Shown here piece by piece: positions 37,311-45,391 of a stretch of DNA of 64,000 nt. The translations under genes were made by a program, and so were the position numbers. Where the stretch lies: positions 1,718,501 through 1,782,500 of the forward strand of contig NZ_CP152002.1 of assembly GCF_038595055.1 (NCBI RefSeq), given 5' to 3'. The first letter of the stretch is position 1. Every line of letters begins with the position of its first letter. Under the pieces are notes generated by a model. The model was not told the DNA's origin. It ran no database searches and saw nothing but the letters and a program-made list of their open reading frames with translations. The DNA comes from Paenibacillus sp. FSL R7-0345. GTDB taxonomy: Bacteria; Bacillota; Bacilli; Paenibacillales; Paenibacillaceae.

Positions 37311-39908
37311 ATGTCTATACTGCGTTTAAACTGGCTGACAGCACAGCAGGCAGAGCGTACCCCTGTAAGCTTCGGTACGCCGTGGAGCCAGGGGGCGCTG
37401 CAGCCCGGAGAGCCGGTGTCATTACAGGACGAGACCGGGAACAGAGTTCCCGTTCAGACGAAGATCAACGCTTACTGGCCGGACGGCTCAGTGAAGTGGC
37501 TGCTGCACAGCGGGGTATTGGATACCAAAGCAGCTTATGTTATGCAAAAAGGGGAGGGGGCAGCCCCGGGAGACCGCATTACCGCATCCCGGGCGGTAGA
37601 CGGCTCGGTCCAGATTGATAGCGGGCTGCTTTCCTGCACAATCCGCCCGGGCGGCCAGCTGATTTCATCCCTGCTCCGCAGGCAGAGCGGGCAGCAGCCC
37701 GTATCTGCACAATTAACTGCGCTGATTGAGAACCGCCAGGAGCAGGAAGGTCTTGAGACCGTTTCCATCCATAAGCTGATCGGATATACAAACGTTATAA
37801 TACTGGAGGAATCCGGCCCTTTGCGGGCTGTCGTCAAGCTGGAGGGCAGCCACCGCTATATGAACAGCAGTGAGCGTCGTTTTCCGTTCGGCATCAGGCT
37901 TTATTTTTACGCGGAAAGTGATGAAGTCCGGATTGTGCACAGCTTTGTGTTTGATGCGGATGAGAACCGCGATTACCTGAAGGGGCTGGCCGTGCATTTT
38001 CAGATGCAGGCTGCGGGGGAGCTGTGGAACCGCCATGCCGGCTTTACCGGGGATACGGGCATGTTTTATGAAGCTGTGCAGCCGCTTTATACCTATAACA
38101 GCAGCATTCATCCGCTCTACGAGCGGCAGCAGCGGGACGGCCAGTTTGTCCACATTAACCCGGACACTGAACCGGCGCTGCTGGATAATGTGCGCGACAA
38201 TGCGGCCTGGAGCAACTTCCGGCTGCAGCAGGACTCCTGCGACCACTACAGCATTGTCAAAAGCACCGTCCGCCGCTGCGCCTACATTCCGGCGGCGCAG
38301 GGCAACCGTTCCAGCGGAGCCGTCTTTTTCGGCAGCGAGAGCGGAATTATGGCGGCAGCGGTCAAGGACTTCTGGCAGAAAAGCCCGATGGCGCTGGAGA
38401 TTACCGGCGCCAGGGAAGACAACCCCTGCCTGAGCGTCTGGCTCTACAGCAGGTACGCCGAAGCCTATGATTTCCGGGCGTATGACACGGAATCGCATGC
38501 CTTCTCCTACGGGGATATGAATAACCATCCGCAGGGAATTGCCAACACCAACGAGCTTACGCTCAAGCTGTTTGACCGGATGCCGGGCAAGCAGGCGGTG
38601 CTGGATTTTGCCGCAGATGTGCAGGGGGATGCGCTGCTGGTTGCCGCCCCGGAAGTATACGCGGATACCAGGGTGTTCGGCACCTACTGGCATCCGCCGG
38701 GGCAGGAGCAGTACCGGACGGCTGCGCATGAGCGGGCGCTGCTGGGCTTTATGGATTTTTACATCAAAGAGGTAGAGCAGCGGAAATGGTACGGCTTCTG
38801 GGACTACGGGGATGTGATGCACACCTATGACCCTGTGCGCCACAACTGGCGTTATGATGTCGGCGGCTTTGCCTGGCAGAATACGGAGCTGTGCAACACC
38901 TATGTGAACTGGCTGCTGTTCCTGCGCACCGGGGATTATGACATCTTCCGGTTCGCCCGGGCGATGACGCGGCATACAAGCGAGGTGGATATGTATCATC
39001 TCGGCGAATATGCAATGCTGGGCAGCCGCCACAATGTGCGCCACTGGGGCTGTAAATGGAAGGAGCCGCGGATTTCCATGGCCGGGCATCACCGGTTCTT
39101 CTATTATCTGACGGGGGATGAGCGGATAGGCGATATTATGGATTTTGTAAAAGATGCCGATTATGCCCCGCGGATTGACCAGAGCGCGGATGCAGACGGC
39201 TGTTATCAGGTGCGGACCGGTCCGGACTGGTCCTCGTATGTCTCCAACTGGATGACCCGGTGGGAGAGATGCCAGGATACGAAGTACCGTGACAAGATCC
39301 TGACCGGCCTTAGGACGATCAAACAGGCGCCGAACCGGCTGGCCTCCGGTTCCCATTTCCGGTATAACCCGGAGACCGGGGAGATGGGGTATTTAAGTGA
39401 AGGCAATTACCAGTATCATATGGTCATCTGCTTCGGCGGGCCGGAAATCTGGTTTGAGCTGGCGGAGCTGACCGGGGATGAAGAGCTGCGGGATATGCTG
39501 GCCCAGTTCGGAGACTATTTCGCCATGACACCGGAGGAGCGGAAGGTTACATCCGGCGGCTTGTTTAATGAGAGCAATGACAAGGCCTGGGATGGCCTGC
39601 GGTTTGGCATACGTATGCCGGCTTATACGGGTTACCGTTACGGGAAGCCTGAGCGGATGCAGCAGGCGCTGGATATGCTGAACGCTGCAGCGGATCACAG
39701 CTCCAACACTCCCGGCCAGATTGATCCGGCTGGGAACCCGGTGTATGTGAAGGTGGCGGAAGCGGAATATATCCGCCCGGTCCGTGAGATCCCGTATGCC
39801 AACACCAACGGGATTTCGCAGTGGAGTCTCAACTATATGGAGACAGCCAGGCTACAGGAGCTAATGAAGGATAAGGGAGGAAACAGCGATGCACACAACT
39901 CACACTAG
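37311..39908 (+). CDS. YetA / PL26-like exo-rhamnogalacturonan lyase family protein
   Basis: An 865-residue protein, close in length to B. subtilis YetA (857). The start is the ATG at 37311, with GGAGGT 10 bases upstream, rather than an upstream in-frame ATG inside GH105. The N-terminal barrel-like part has RTPVSFGTPWSQGAL and INAYWPDGSVKWLLHSG; a central beta-sandwich and a helical C-terminal part (WGCKWKEPRISMAGHH, GNYQYHMVICFGG) follow. This layout is that of PcRGLX/YetA-like proteins, some of which are exo-lyases on rhamnogalacturonan I (PL26). It has no export signal. Catalysis here is inferred from family and neighbours. The GH28 gene begins 20 bases before its stop. Confidence 0.8.
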   Translation: MSILRLNWLTAQQAERTPVSFGTPWSQGALQPGEPVSLQDETGNRVPVQTKINAYWPDGSVKWLLHSGVLDTKAAYVMQKGEGAAPGDRITASRAVDGSVQIDSGLLSCTIRPGGQLISSLLRRQSGQQPVSAQLTALIENRQEQEGLETVSIHKLIGYTNVIILEESGPLRAVVKLEGSHRYMNSSERRFPFGIRLYFYAESDEVRIVHSFVFDADENRDYLKGLAVHFQMQAAGELWNRHAGFTGDTGMFYEAVQPLYTYNSSIHPLYERQQRDGQFVHINPDTEPALLDNVRDNAAWSNFRLQQDSCDHYSIVKSTVRRCAYIPAAQGNRSSGAVFFGSESGIMAAAVKDFWQKSPMALEITGAREDNPCLSVWLYSRYAEAYDFRAYDTESHAFSYGDMNNHPQGIANTNELTLKLFDRMPGKQAVLDFAADVQGDALLVAAPEVYADTRVFGTYWHPPGQEQYRTAAHERALLGFMDFYIKEVEQRKWYGFWDYGDVMHTYDPVRHNWRYDVGGFAWQNTELCNTYVNWLLFLRTGDYDIFRFARAMTRHTSEVDMYHLGEYAMLGSRHNVRHWGCKWKEPRISMAGHHRFFYYLTGDERIGDIMDFVKDADYAPRIDQSADADGCYQVRTGPDWSSYVSNWMTRWERCQDTKYRDKILTGLRTIKQAPNRLASGSHFRYNPETGEMGYLSEGNYQYHMVICFGGPEIWFELAELTGDEELRDMLAQFGDYFAMTPEERKVTSGGLFNESNDKAWDGLRFGIRMPAYTGYRYGKPERMQQALDMLNAAADHSSNTPGQIDPAGNPVYVKVAEAEYIRPVREIPYANTNGISQWSLNYMETARLQELMKDKGGNSDAHNSH

Positions 39909-41463
39909 CCTGCTTACGCCGCTTAATCTGGTATCGCCCCCGGCAGCCCGGACGTCCGGAAGTATCGCGGTGGTCTGGGATAAACCGGAGGTATCCGGGG
40001 ATGTCGCTTGTTACCGGGTGTATGTGAATGATGTCATTCACGGCATATGCACGGCAGCAGACTATACAGTGACAGGGCTTGCGCCTGCGCAGGAATACAA
40101 AGTGCATATCTGCGCCGTAACTGCAGCCGGAGAAGTGTCTCTGCCAAGTAATGTGATCATAGTGTCCACGAAGCCGGAAGGGGAGCTGTTCGATATTACC
40201 GTGTTCGGTGCGGTAGAGGGCGGTGAAGTACTTAATACAGCCGCGATTCAGGCGGCCATTGATGTCTGTACAGCCGGCGGTATGGTATATGTGCCGGCAG
40301 GCGTATTTTTAAGCGGGGCCATCTTTTTAAAAAGCAGCATGACGTTGTTCATTGAGAAGGGCGGGGTGCTGCTGGGCAGTGCGGAGCCGGCGGATTATCC
40401 GCTGATGACCTACCGCTGGGAAGGCCGGGAACAGCTCTGCTATGCCAGCCTGGTGAATACGCAGGAGTGCAGCGGCGGCGGGCGGCTTAAGGATATCACG
40501 ATTGCCGGCGGCGGAAAAATTGATGCGAACGGGGCAGCTTTGTTCAAGGCCGAAATGGCCGAAGCGAAGGGCTTCCGCGGCAGGGCCGTCTGCCTGCGGA
40601 GCACGGATGATGTGTACCTGAAGGACATTACCGTCCGCCAGTCACCCGCCTGGTGTGTGCATCTGATCTACTGTAATCAGGTTACGGCAAACAACGTCAG
40701 CATATATACGAAGAATGATGAGCATGGCCGCAGATATGCAGATGTTTTTAACGGCGACGGGCTGAATCCGGACTCCTCCAGCGATATTTATATATTCAAC
40801 TCCATGATTGCCAGCCAGGATGACTGCATTGCCATCAAATCCGGCCGGGATGAAGAGGGCAGACGTGCCGGCATTCCATCAGAGAATATCCGGATTACGA
40901 ACTGCCGCTTCAAAAGCGGGTTCGGCGTAGCCATCGGCAGCGAGATGTCCGGCGGCGTCCGAAATGTCACGGTCAGCGACTGTACCTTTGAGGATGTGTA
41001 CAGCATCGGAACGGTAAAAGCGCCGAGAGGCCGGGGAGCGGTCATCGAGAACATCGTGTATGAGGACTGCACGCTGCGTAATTACAGTCTGGAGCACGAG
41101 GATTGCCAGTGGTTCAGGGGAGCGATCAATATTGACCAGTTTTACAGCCATAAGCAGTATGATCTAGACCGGGCTGAGGAAGTAACCGATGGTACCGGAA
41201 TTATCCGTAATATTACTTTCCGCAACATCGTGCTCGACACACATGCCGGCAACGCTGTTTTCATGGCCGGGCTCCCCGAGCAGCCGCTGCAGAATATCGT
41301 ACTGGAGAATGTGTCAGCTATCGGGAAATACGGGCTGAAAGCCTACAATATTGAAGGGTTGGCAATGAACAACGTGTCCGTGCTTTCGAGGCTGGATGAG
41401 CCTTATCAATTTTATAATAGAATTCCTGGCAGCCTATCAGGCTTCCAAGTAAGCCCTCAATAA
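39889..41463 (+). CDS. GH28 polygalacturonase-like enzyme with N-terminal FN3 domain
   Basis: A 524-residue protein. Residues 12-95 form a fibronectin-III domain and 100-524 a right-handed beta-helix of GH28. Catalytic aspartates are D290 (FNGDGLNPDSS) and D311/D312 (SQDDCIAIKSG). The loop after them reads GVAIGSEMSGG, the form seen in exo-acting bacterial polygalacturonases and rhamnogalacturonan hydrolases. There is no signal peptide. It overlaps the YetA-like gene by 20 bases, with a ribosome site (GGGAGG) inside that gene, so the two are co-translated. It likely shortens imported galacturonate-containing oligomers from the non-reducing end. Confidence 0.9.
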   Translation: MHTTHTSLLTPLNLVSPPAARTSGSIAVVWDKPEVSGDVACYRVYVNDVIHGICTAADYTVTGLAPAQEYKVHICAVTAAGEVSLPSNVIIVSTKPEGELFDITVFGAVEGGEVLNTAAIQAAIDVCTAGGMVYVPAGVFLSGAIFLKSSMTLFIEKGGVLLGSAEPADYPLMTYRWEGREQLCYASLVNTQECSGGGRLKDITIAGGGKIDANGAALFKAEMAEAKGFRGRAVCLRSTDDVYLKDITVRQSPAWCVHLIYCNQVTANNVSIYTKNDEHGRRYADVFNGDGLNPDSSSDIYIFNSMIASQDDCIAIKSGRDEEGRRAGIPSENIRITNCRFKSGFGVAIGSEMSGGVRNVTVSDCTFEDVYSIGTVKAPRGRGAVIENIVYEDCTLRNYSLEHEDCQWFRGAINIDQFYSHKQYDLDRAEEVTDGTGIIRNITFRNIVLDTHAGNAVFMAGLPEQPLQNIVLENVSAIGKYGLKAYNIEGLAMNNVSVLSRLDEPYQFYNRIPGSLSGFQVSPQ

Positions 41464-41536
41464 AATGCAGGCAGCCTGCCGGAACTGACATTCTTCCAGA
41501 TGATGAACCGGATTCTGTTCTATAGCTTTGCTTACC

Positions 41537-41572
41537 AAAGAGCGCTGCCCCTAACCGGGCAGCGTTCTTTTT
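41537..41572 (+). terminator. Terminator of the GH105-YetA-GH28 operon
   Basis: A 14-bp stem with one G-T pair (41537-41550 with 41557-41570) and a T-run lies 74 bases after the GH28 stop. It separates the enzyme operon from the importer operon. Confidence 0.85.
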
Positions 41573-41648
41573 GCATGTCAGGAAATTGAGGTGAAAAGCC
41601 CGCCGTATAAGGGTTCGGAAATGGGATAATGCCGCAGAAATGAGTCTA

Positions 41649-41678
41649 TTGTGCCCTTTTACGGCTGCCGGGTATAGT
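41649..41678 (+). promoter_or_regulatory. Promoter candidate for the Lpl-type importer
   Basis: TTGTGC (41649-41654) and TATAGT (41673-41678) are spaced by 18 bases and lie about 90 bases before the first permease start. The rest of the 303-bp gap contains only the preceding terminator. Confidence 0.4.
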
Positions 41679-41766
41679 GTGGGTATTCAACCCGGGGCCG
41701 GAAACGGCTTACGGGAAGAGCGCAGACAGATCTGTCAAGCCTACTTGTAAGGGAAGGGATGTACAC

Positions 41767-42726
41767 ATGGACCGGAGTTTTGCAGAGCGCAGAACACAGG
41801 CAATACCGCGGCCCGTTAAGCAGAAGCGGATGGCCAGGGGCTTTTGGAAGGATTATCAGTTATACCTGCTGCTGTTTCTTCCGATCGCCTATTTCATTAT
41901 TTTCAAGTACGTGCCGATGTACGGCGCAGCAATCGCCTTTCAGGATTACAGCATTTTTAGAGGAGTGAGCGGCAGCGAATGGATCGGGTTTGAGAACTTC
42001 AGGGAGCTGTTCGCCATGAGCCAGTTTTATACGGTAGTACGCAACACGCTGCTGCTGAATTTGTTGGATCTGATCGTATCGTTCCCGGCGCCGATTATAC
42101 TGGCCCTGCTGCTGCATGAGCTCAGCACGGTCTGGTTCAAGAAAATATCGCAGACGATCCTCTATCTGCCGCACTTTATCTCCTGGATTATCATCGGGGG
42201 ACTGGTTTATCAGATTTTCTCGAACAATGGCGGTCTGGTAAATAACCTGATTACGTCGCTTGGATTCGAATCCGTACCTTTTCTGACGGAGAAAAATCAC
42301 TGGCTGCTCGTCTACCTGGGAACCGGGGTCTGGCAGAGTGCAGGCTGGGGAACGATCATCTACCTGGCGGCACTGACAGGAATCAATAAGGAGCTGTATG
42401 AAGCAGCAGAAGTGGACGGAGCCGGAAGATGGCGGAAAATGTGGAATATCACGCTTCCGGGTATCCGCCCGACCATTGTAGTTATGCTGATTATGGCGCT
42501 TGGCAAAATCATGACGATCGGATTTGAGCGGCCGTTTGTGATGGGTAATGCGCTCGTCATGGATTATGCGGAGGTTATCAGTACCTTTGTGTATAAGGTG
42601 GGCCTGCAGTCGGCGCAGTTCTCGCTGGCAACCGCGATGGGACTGTTCCAGGCGCTGGTCGGACTGATCTTCGTCATCGGGTCCAATGCGATCGCGAAGA
42701 GGATGGGGGAACAGGGACTATGGTAA
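41767..42726 (+). CDS. lplB: LplB-type ABC permease (oligosaccharide import)
   Basis: A 319-residue permease. The start is the ATG at 41767, because AAGGGAAGGGA precedes it; an upstream in-frame start has no ribosome site. A basic N-terminus is followed by six helices, the first at LYLLLFLPIAYFIIFKYVPM. The EAA loop is EAAEVDGAG with ITLPGI. The region around KYVPMYGAAIAFQDY is typical of the LplB subfamily linked to pectin oligosaccharide uptake. It overlaps the LplC-type gene by seven bases. The symbol is by analogy with B. subtilis. Confidence 0.85.
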   Translation: MDRSFAERRTQAIPRPVKQKRMARGFWKDYQLYLLLFLPIAYFIIFKYVPMYGAAIAFQDYSIFRGVSGSEWIGFENFRELFAMSQFYTVVRNTLLLNLLDLIVSFPAPIILALLLHELSTVWFKKISQTILYLPHFISWIIIGGLVYQIFSNNGGLVNNLITSLGFESVPFLTEKNHWLLVYLGTGVWQSAGWGTIIYLAALTGINKELYEAAEVDGAGRWRKMWNITLPGIRPTIVVMLIMALGKIMTIGFERPFVMGNALVMDYAEVISTFVYKVGLQSAQFSLATAMGLFQALVGLIFVIGSNAIAKRMGEQGLW

Positions 42727-43610
42727 GAGCAGCAGTCAATAAAATCCAGCGGACGACCAAGGTGTCGGACGTACTCATCATGATTTTCATCGGGCTGACC
42801 GTGCTTCTGAGCATTCTGCCGTTTCTGAATATCATTGCGGTTTCCCTCAGCTCAAAGGAAGCGATTATTTCGGATAAAGTGACGATTTTTCCGGTCGGCT
42901 TCAATCTGGAATCCTACAAGCTGGTGTTCGAGGATGTGCGGATGCTGAAGTCGATGGGAATTACCATCTTTCTGACGCTGGTCTATACCCTGCTCAGTAT
43001 GGTGATGAGTATCTGTGCGGCTTATCCGCTGACCAAGGAGCATCTGAAGGGCAGATCCTTTTTCTCGATGCTGATTATCTTCACGATGTTTTTCAGCGGC
43101 GGGATGATCCCTGAGTATCTGCTGGTGAAGCAGCTTGGCATGCTGGACAGCTTGACTTCGCTCATTGTTCCGGGGATGATCAGTGCCTTTAATCTGATTA
43201 TTCTGCGTACGTTCTTTACCTCCATACCGAAAAGCCTAGAGGAATCCGCCTATCTGGACGGCAGCTCGCATATCGGTACCCTGCTGCGGATTGTGCTGCC
43301 GCTGTCATTGCCGGTGCTGGCGACGCTCAGCTTGTTCTATGCAGTATCCAGATGGAACACGTACATGGACGCGCTTTTCTATATTACCAATTCGGAGCTG
43401 TATCCGATTCAGCTGAAGCTCTATCAGGTGGTCATGAACAGCATGGTAACGGACTTGACGGCGCAGGAAGGTGCTATTCAGACGGAGGTTGTGGCCGAAG
43501 GCATCAAGGCGGCGAGCATTATGTTCGCGACCGTGCCGATTCTGATTGTGTATCCGTGGCTGCAGCGGTACTTCGTCTCCGGGACGATGATCGGAGCAGT
43601 CAAAGAGTAG
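42720..43610 (+). CDS. lplC: LplC-type ABC permease (oligosaccharide import)
   Basis: A 296-residue permease with six helices and the subfamily N-terminal pattern LLSILPFLNIIAVSLSSKEAI. The EAA loop is ESAYLDGSSH followed by VLPLSLPVLA, and the tail YFVSGTMIGAVKE is typical. The ATG overlaps the previous stop. After it, a short GC-rich stem at 43618-43635 (ATTCCGC with GCGGAAT) and an ATATTG-CA-CAATAT repeat precede the binding-protein gene and may tune its expression. No ATPase is encoded nearby. Confidence 0.88.
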   Translation: MVRAAVNKIQRTTKVSDVLIMIFIGLTVLLSILPFLNIIAVSLSSKEAIISDKVTIFPVGFNLESYKLVFEDVRMLKSMGITIFLTLVYTLLSMVMSICAAYPLTKEHLKGRSFFSMLIIFTMFFSGGMIPEYLLVKQLGMLDSLTSLIVPGMISAFNLIILRTFFTSIPKSLEESAYLDGSSHIGTLLRIVLPLSLPVLATLSLFYAVSRWNTYMDALFYITNSELYPIQLKLYQVVMNSMVTDLTAQEGAIQTEVVAEGIKAASIMFATVPILIVYPWLQRYFVSGTMIGAVKE

Positions 43611-43681
43611 GTTGATCATTCCGCGCTTGCGGAATTGAAAGACATATTGCACAATATCAAGACAAAGGGGAGTATACACAC

Positions 43682-45319
43682 GTGAAAACAAAGCAAAAGA
43701 AATGGTTCACGGCATCTGCGGCAGCCCTGGTTCTGGCAGGTATCCTGTCAGGGTGCTCCGGCAATACGAATTCCAATGAAGGCGCATCCTCCGCCTCTTC
43801 TTCGTCGGCTTCCGGGGGAGAAGCCGACAGCACTAAACCTAAAGATCCCGTTACGCTGAGAGTGGAAGTGTTCGACCGCGGCAATGCGCCAGCCGGTGCA
43901 GGTCCGGTTACCGACAACTACTGGACACAGTGGATTCAGAAGAACTTCGGCGATCCGAACAACATCAAGATGGAATTCGTGCCGGTTCCGCGCAATCAGG
44001 AGGTCGACAAGCTGAATGTGCTGATGGCGACCGGTGATGCCCCGGACCTCGTCTTTACCTATGACATGAATACGATCTACAACTATGTCAAAGACGGCGG
44101 TTTAACAGAGGTCGGTGCCCTGATCGACGAATACGGCCCTAACCTGAAAACGTTCCTCGGCGACGATGTACTGGCTTACGGCGTGTTCGACGGGAAGCAG
44201 TATACGATTCCGGCCAAACGGCCGCTGCAGTATACCCAGTCCTCCTACATCCGCAAGGATTGGCTGGATAAGCTGGGCTTGCCGGTTCCAGCGACTACCG
44301 GACAATTTTACGAAACGATGAAAGCGTTTAAAGAGCAGGATCCCGGACAGGCGGGCAGCAAGCTGATTCCATACGATTTTAGCGCCATTGACGGGACAAC
44401 TTATACGAGCCCGATGGTGCTGATCAACTCTTTTGTCAAAAACCTGTCTGAAGAAGAGGAGTACATGTACACCTCAACGAGCTACATCCCGGAAATTTCC
44501 AAGCCCGGCTACAAGGACGGCGTCCAGTTTCTGAACAAGATGAATGCGGAAGGCCTGATTAACCCGGACTTTGCGCTGGATAAAGACGGCAAGCAGTTCG
44601 AAAGCGATGTCGCCAACGGATATGTCGGTGCGTTCACCGCACTGGCTGCACATGCAAGCCTGATGGGGCCGGGCAAGGTGTTTGATACGCTGAAGCAGAA
44701 TGTCCCCGGTGCGGAGTATGTGGCTATGGATGCGTTCACGGACGAGGAAGGCAAAACGCCAAAATCGCTGTATGATCCAATCGGCATGCATATTCTGATT
44801 CCGAAGACAAGCAAGCATGCGGCCGAAGCCGTCAAATATCTGGACTGGATGTCCCAGGCAGATGTGCTCTTTACGCTTCAGAACGGTAACGAAGGCGAGC
44901 ATTATAATCTTGAAAACGGCTTCCCTGTGGCCATTACAACGGATGAAGCGAAAAAGACCTTCTATAATAACAGCGACATCGCCATTATCTCGAACGGCAA
45001 GGATTTCGGCTCCGAGGAGAAAAATATTGAAGCGACCGCGCTCCAGACACCGGACTATAAAGAGCTCTCCAAGCAGACGATTCTAAATGCGCTGAAGGAC
45101 GGTTATACGCTGGTCCGGTTTGAACGGCCGATTGAGTCGGAGATCAAATACGGGGATACCATCAAGGCCAAGGCAACGGAAGCAATAGTAAAATCAATCG
45201 TGGCCAAGCCGGAAAAGTTCAGTGACACCTATGACGCTTATGTTAAGGAATTCCTCAAAATCGGGGGACAGCAGGTGCATGATGAACGCAAGGCGGCTTT
45301 TGCCGAAATGAAAAAATAA
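43682..45319 (+). CDS. lplA: LplA-type solute-binding lipoprotein
   Basis: A 545-residue binding protein, typical of the large LplA class. The lipoprotein signal ends in ILSGC (cysteine about residue 24), followed by a Ser/Asn-rich spacer. The body has YWTQWIQKNFGDPNNIKMEF, ATGDAPDLVFTYD and YIRKDWLDKLGLPVP. It binds oligosaccharides, probably unsaturated rhamnogalacturonan fragments given the neighbours, and hands them to the LplB/LplC pair upstream. The start is GTG, with AAAGGGG 12 bases before it. A loose hairpin in the 72-bp gap to the next gene may end the importer transcript. Confidence 0.88.
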   Translation: MKTKQKKWFTASAAALVLAGILSGCSGNTNSNEGASSASSSSASGGEADSTKPKDPVTLRVEVFDRGNAPAGAGPVTDNYWTQWIQKNFGDPNNIKMEFVPVPRNQEVDKLNVLMATGDAPDLVFTYDMNTIYNYVKDGGLTEVGALIDEYGPNLKTFLGDDVLAYGVFDGKQYTIPAKRPLQYTQSSYIRKDWLDKLGLPVPATTGQFYETMKAFKEQDPGQAGSKLIPYDFSAIDGTTYTSPMVLINSFVKNLSEEEEYMYTSTSYIPEISKPGYKDGVQFLNKMNAEGLINPDFALDKDGKQFESDVANGYVGAFTALAAHASLMGPGKVFDTLKQNVPGAEYVAMDAFTDEEGKTPKSLYDPIGMHILIPKTSKHAAEAVKYLDWMSQADVLFTLQNGNEGEHYNLENGFPVAITTDEAKKTFYNNSDIAIISNGKDFGSEEKNIEATALQTPDYKELSKQTILNALKDGYTLVRFERPIESEIKYGDTIKAKATEAIVKSIVAKPEKFSDTYDAYVKEFLKIGGQQVHDERKAAFAEMKK

Positions 45320-45391
45320 TACCGGTTTCCGGCAGCAGCAGGCCCCTATTAATCTATGGGGTTTGCCTGCCGGTATTTTCACGTATAAAGG

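Noticed and set aside
37713..39356. A 547-codon open frame antisense to the YetA-like gene
   Set aside because: It lies wholly opposite a gene with clear family similarity, in GC-rich DNA where antisense frames stay open by codon bias, and its product resembles nothing known.
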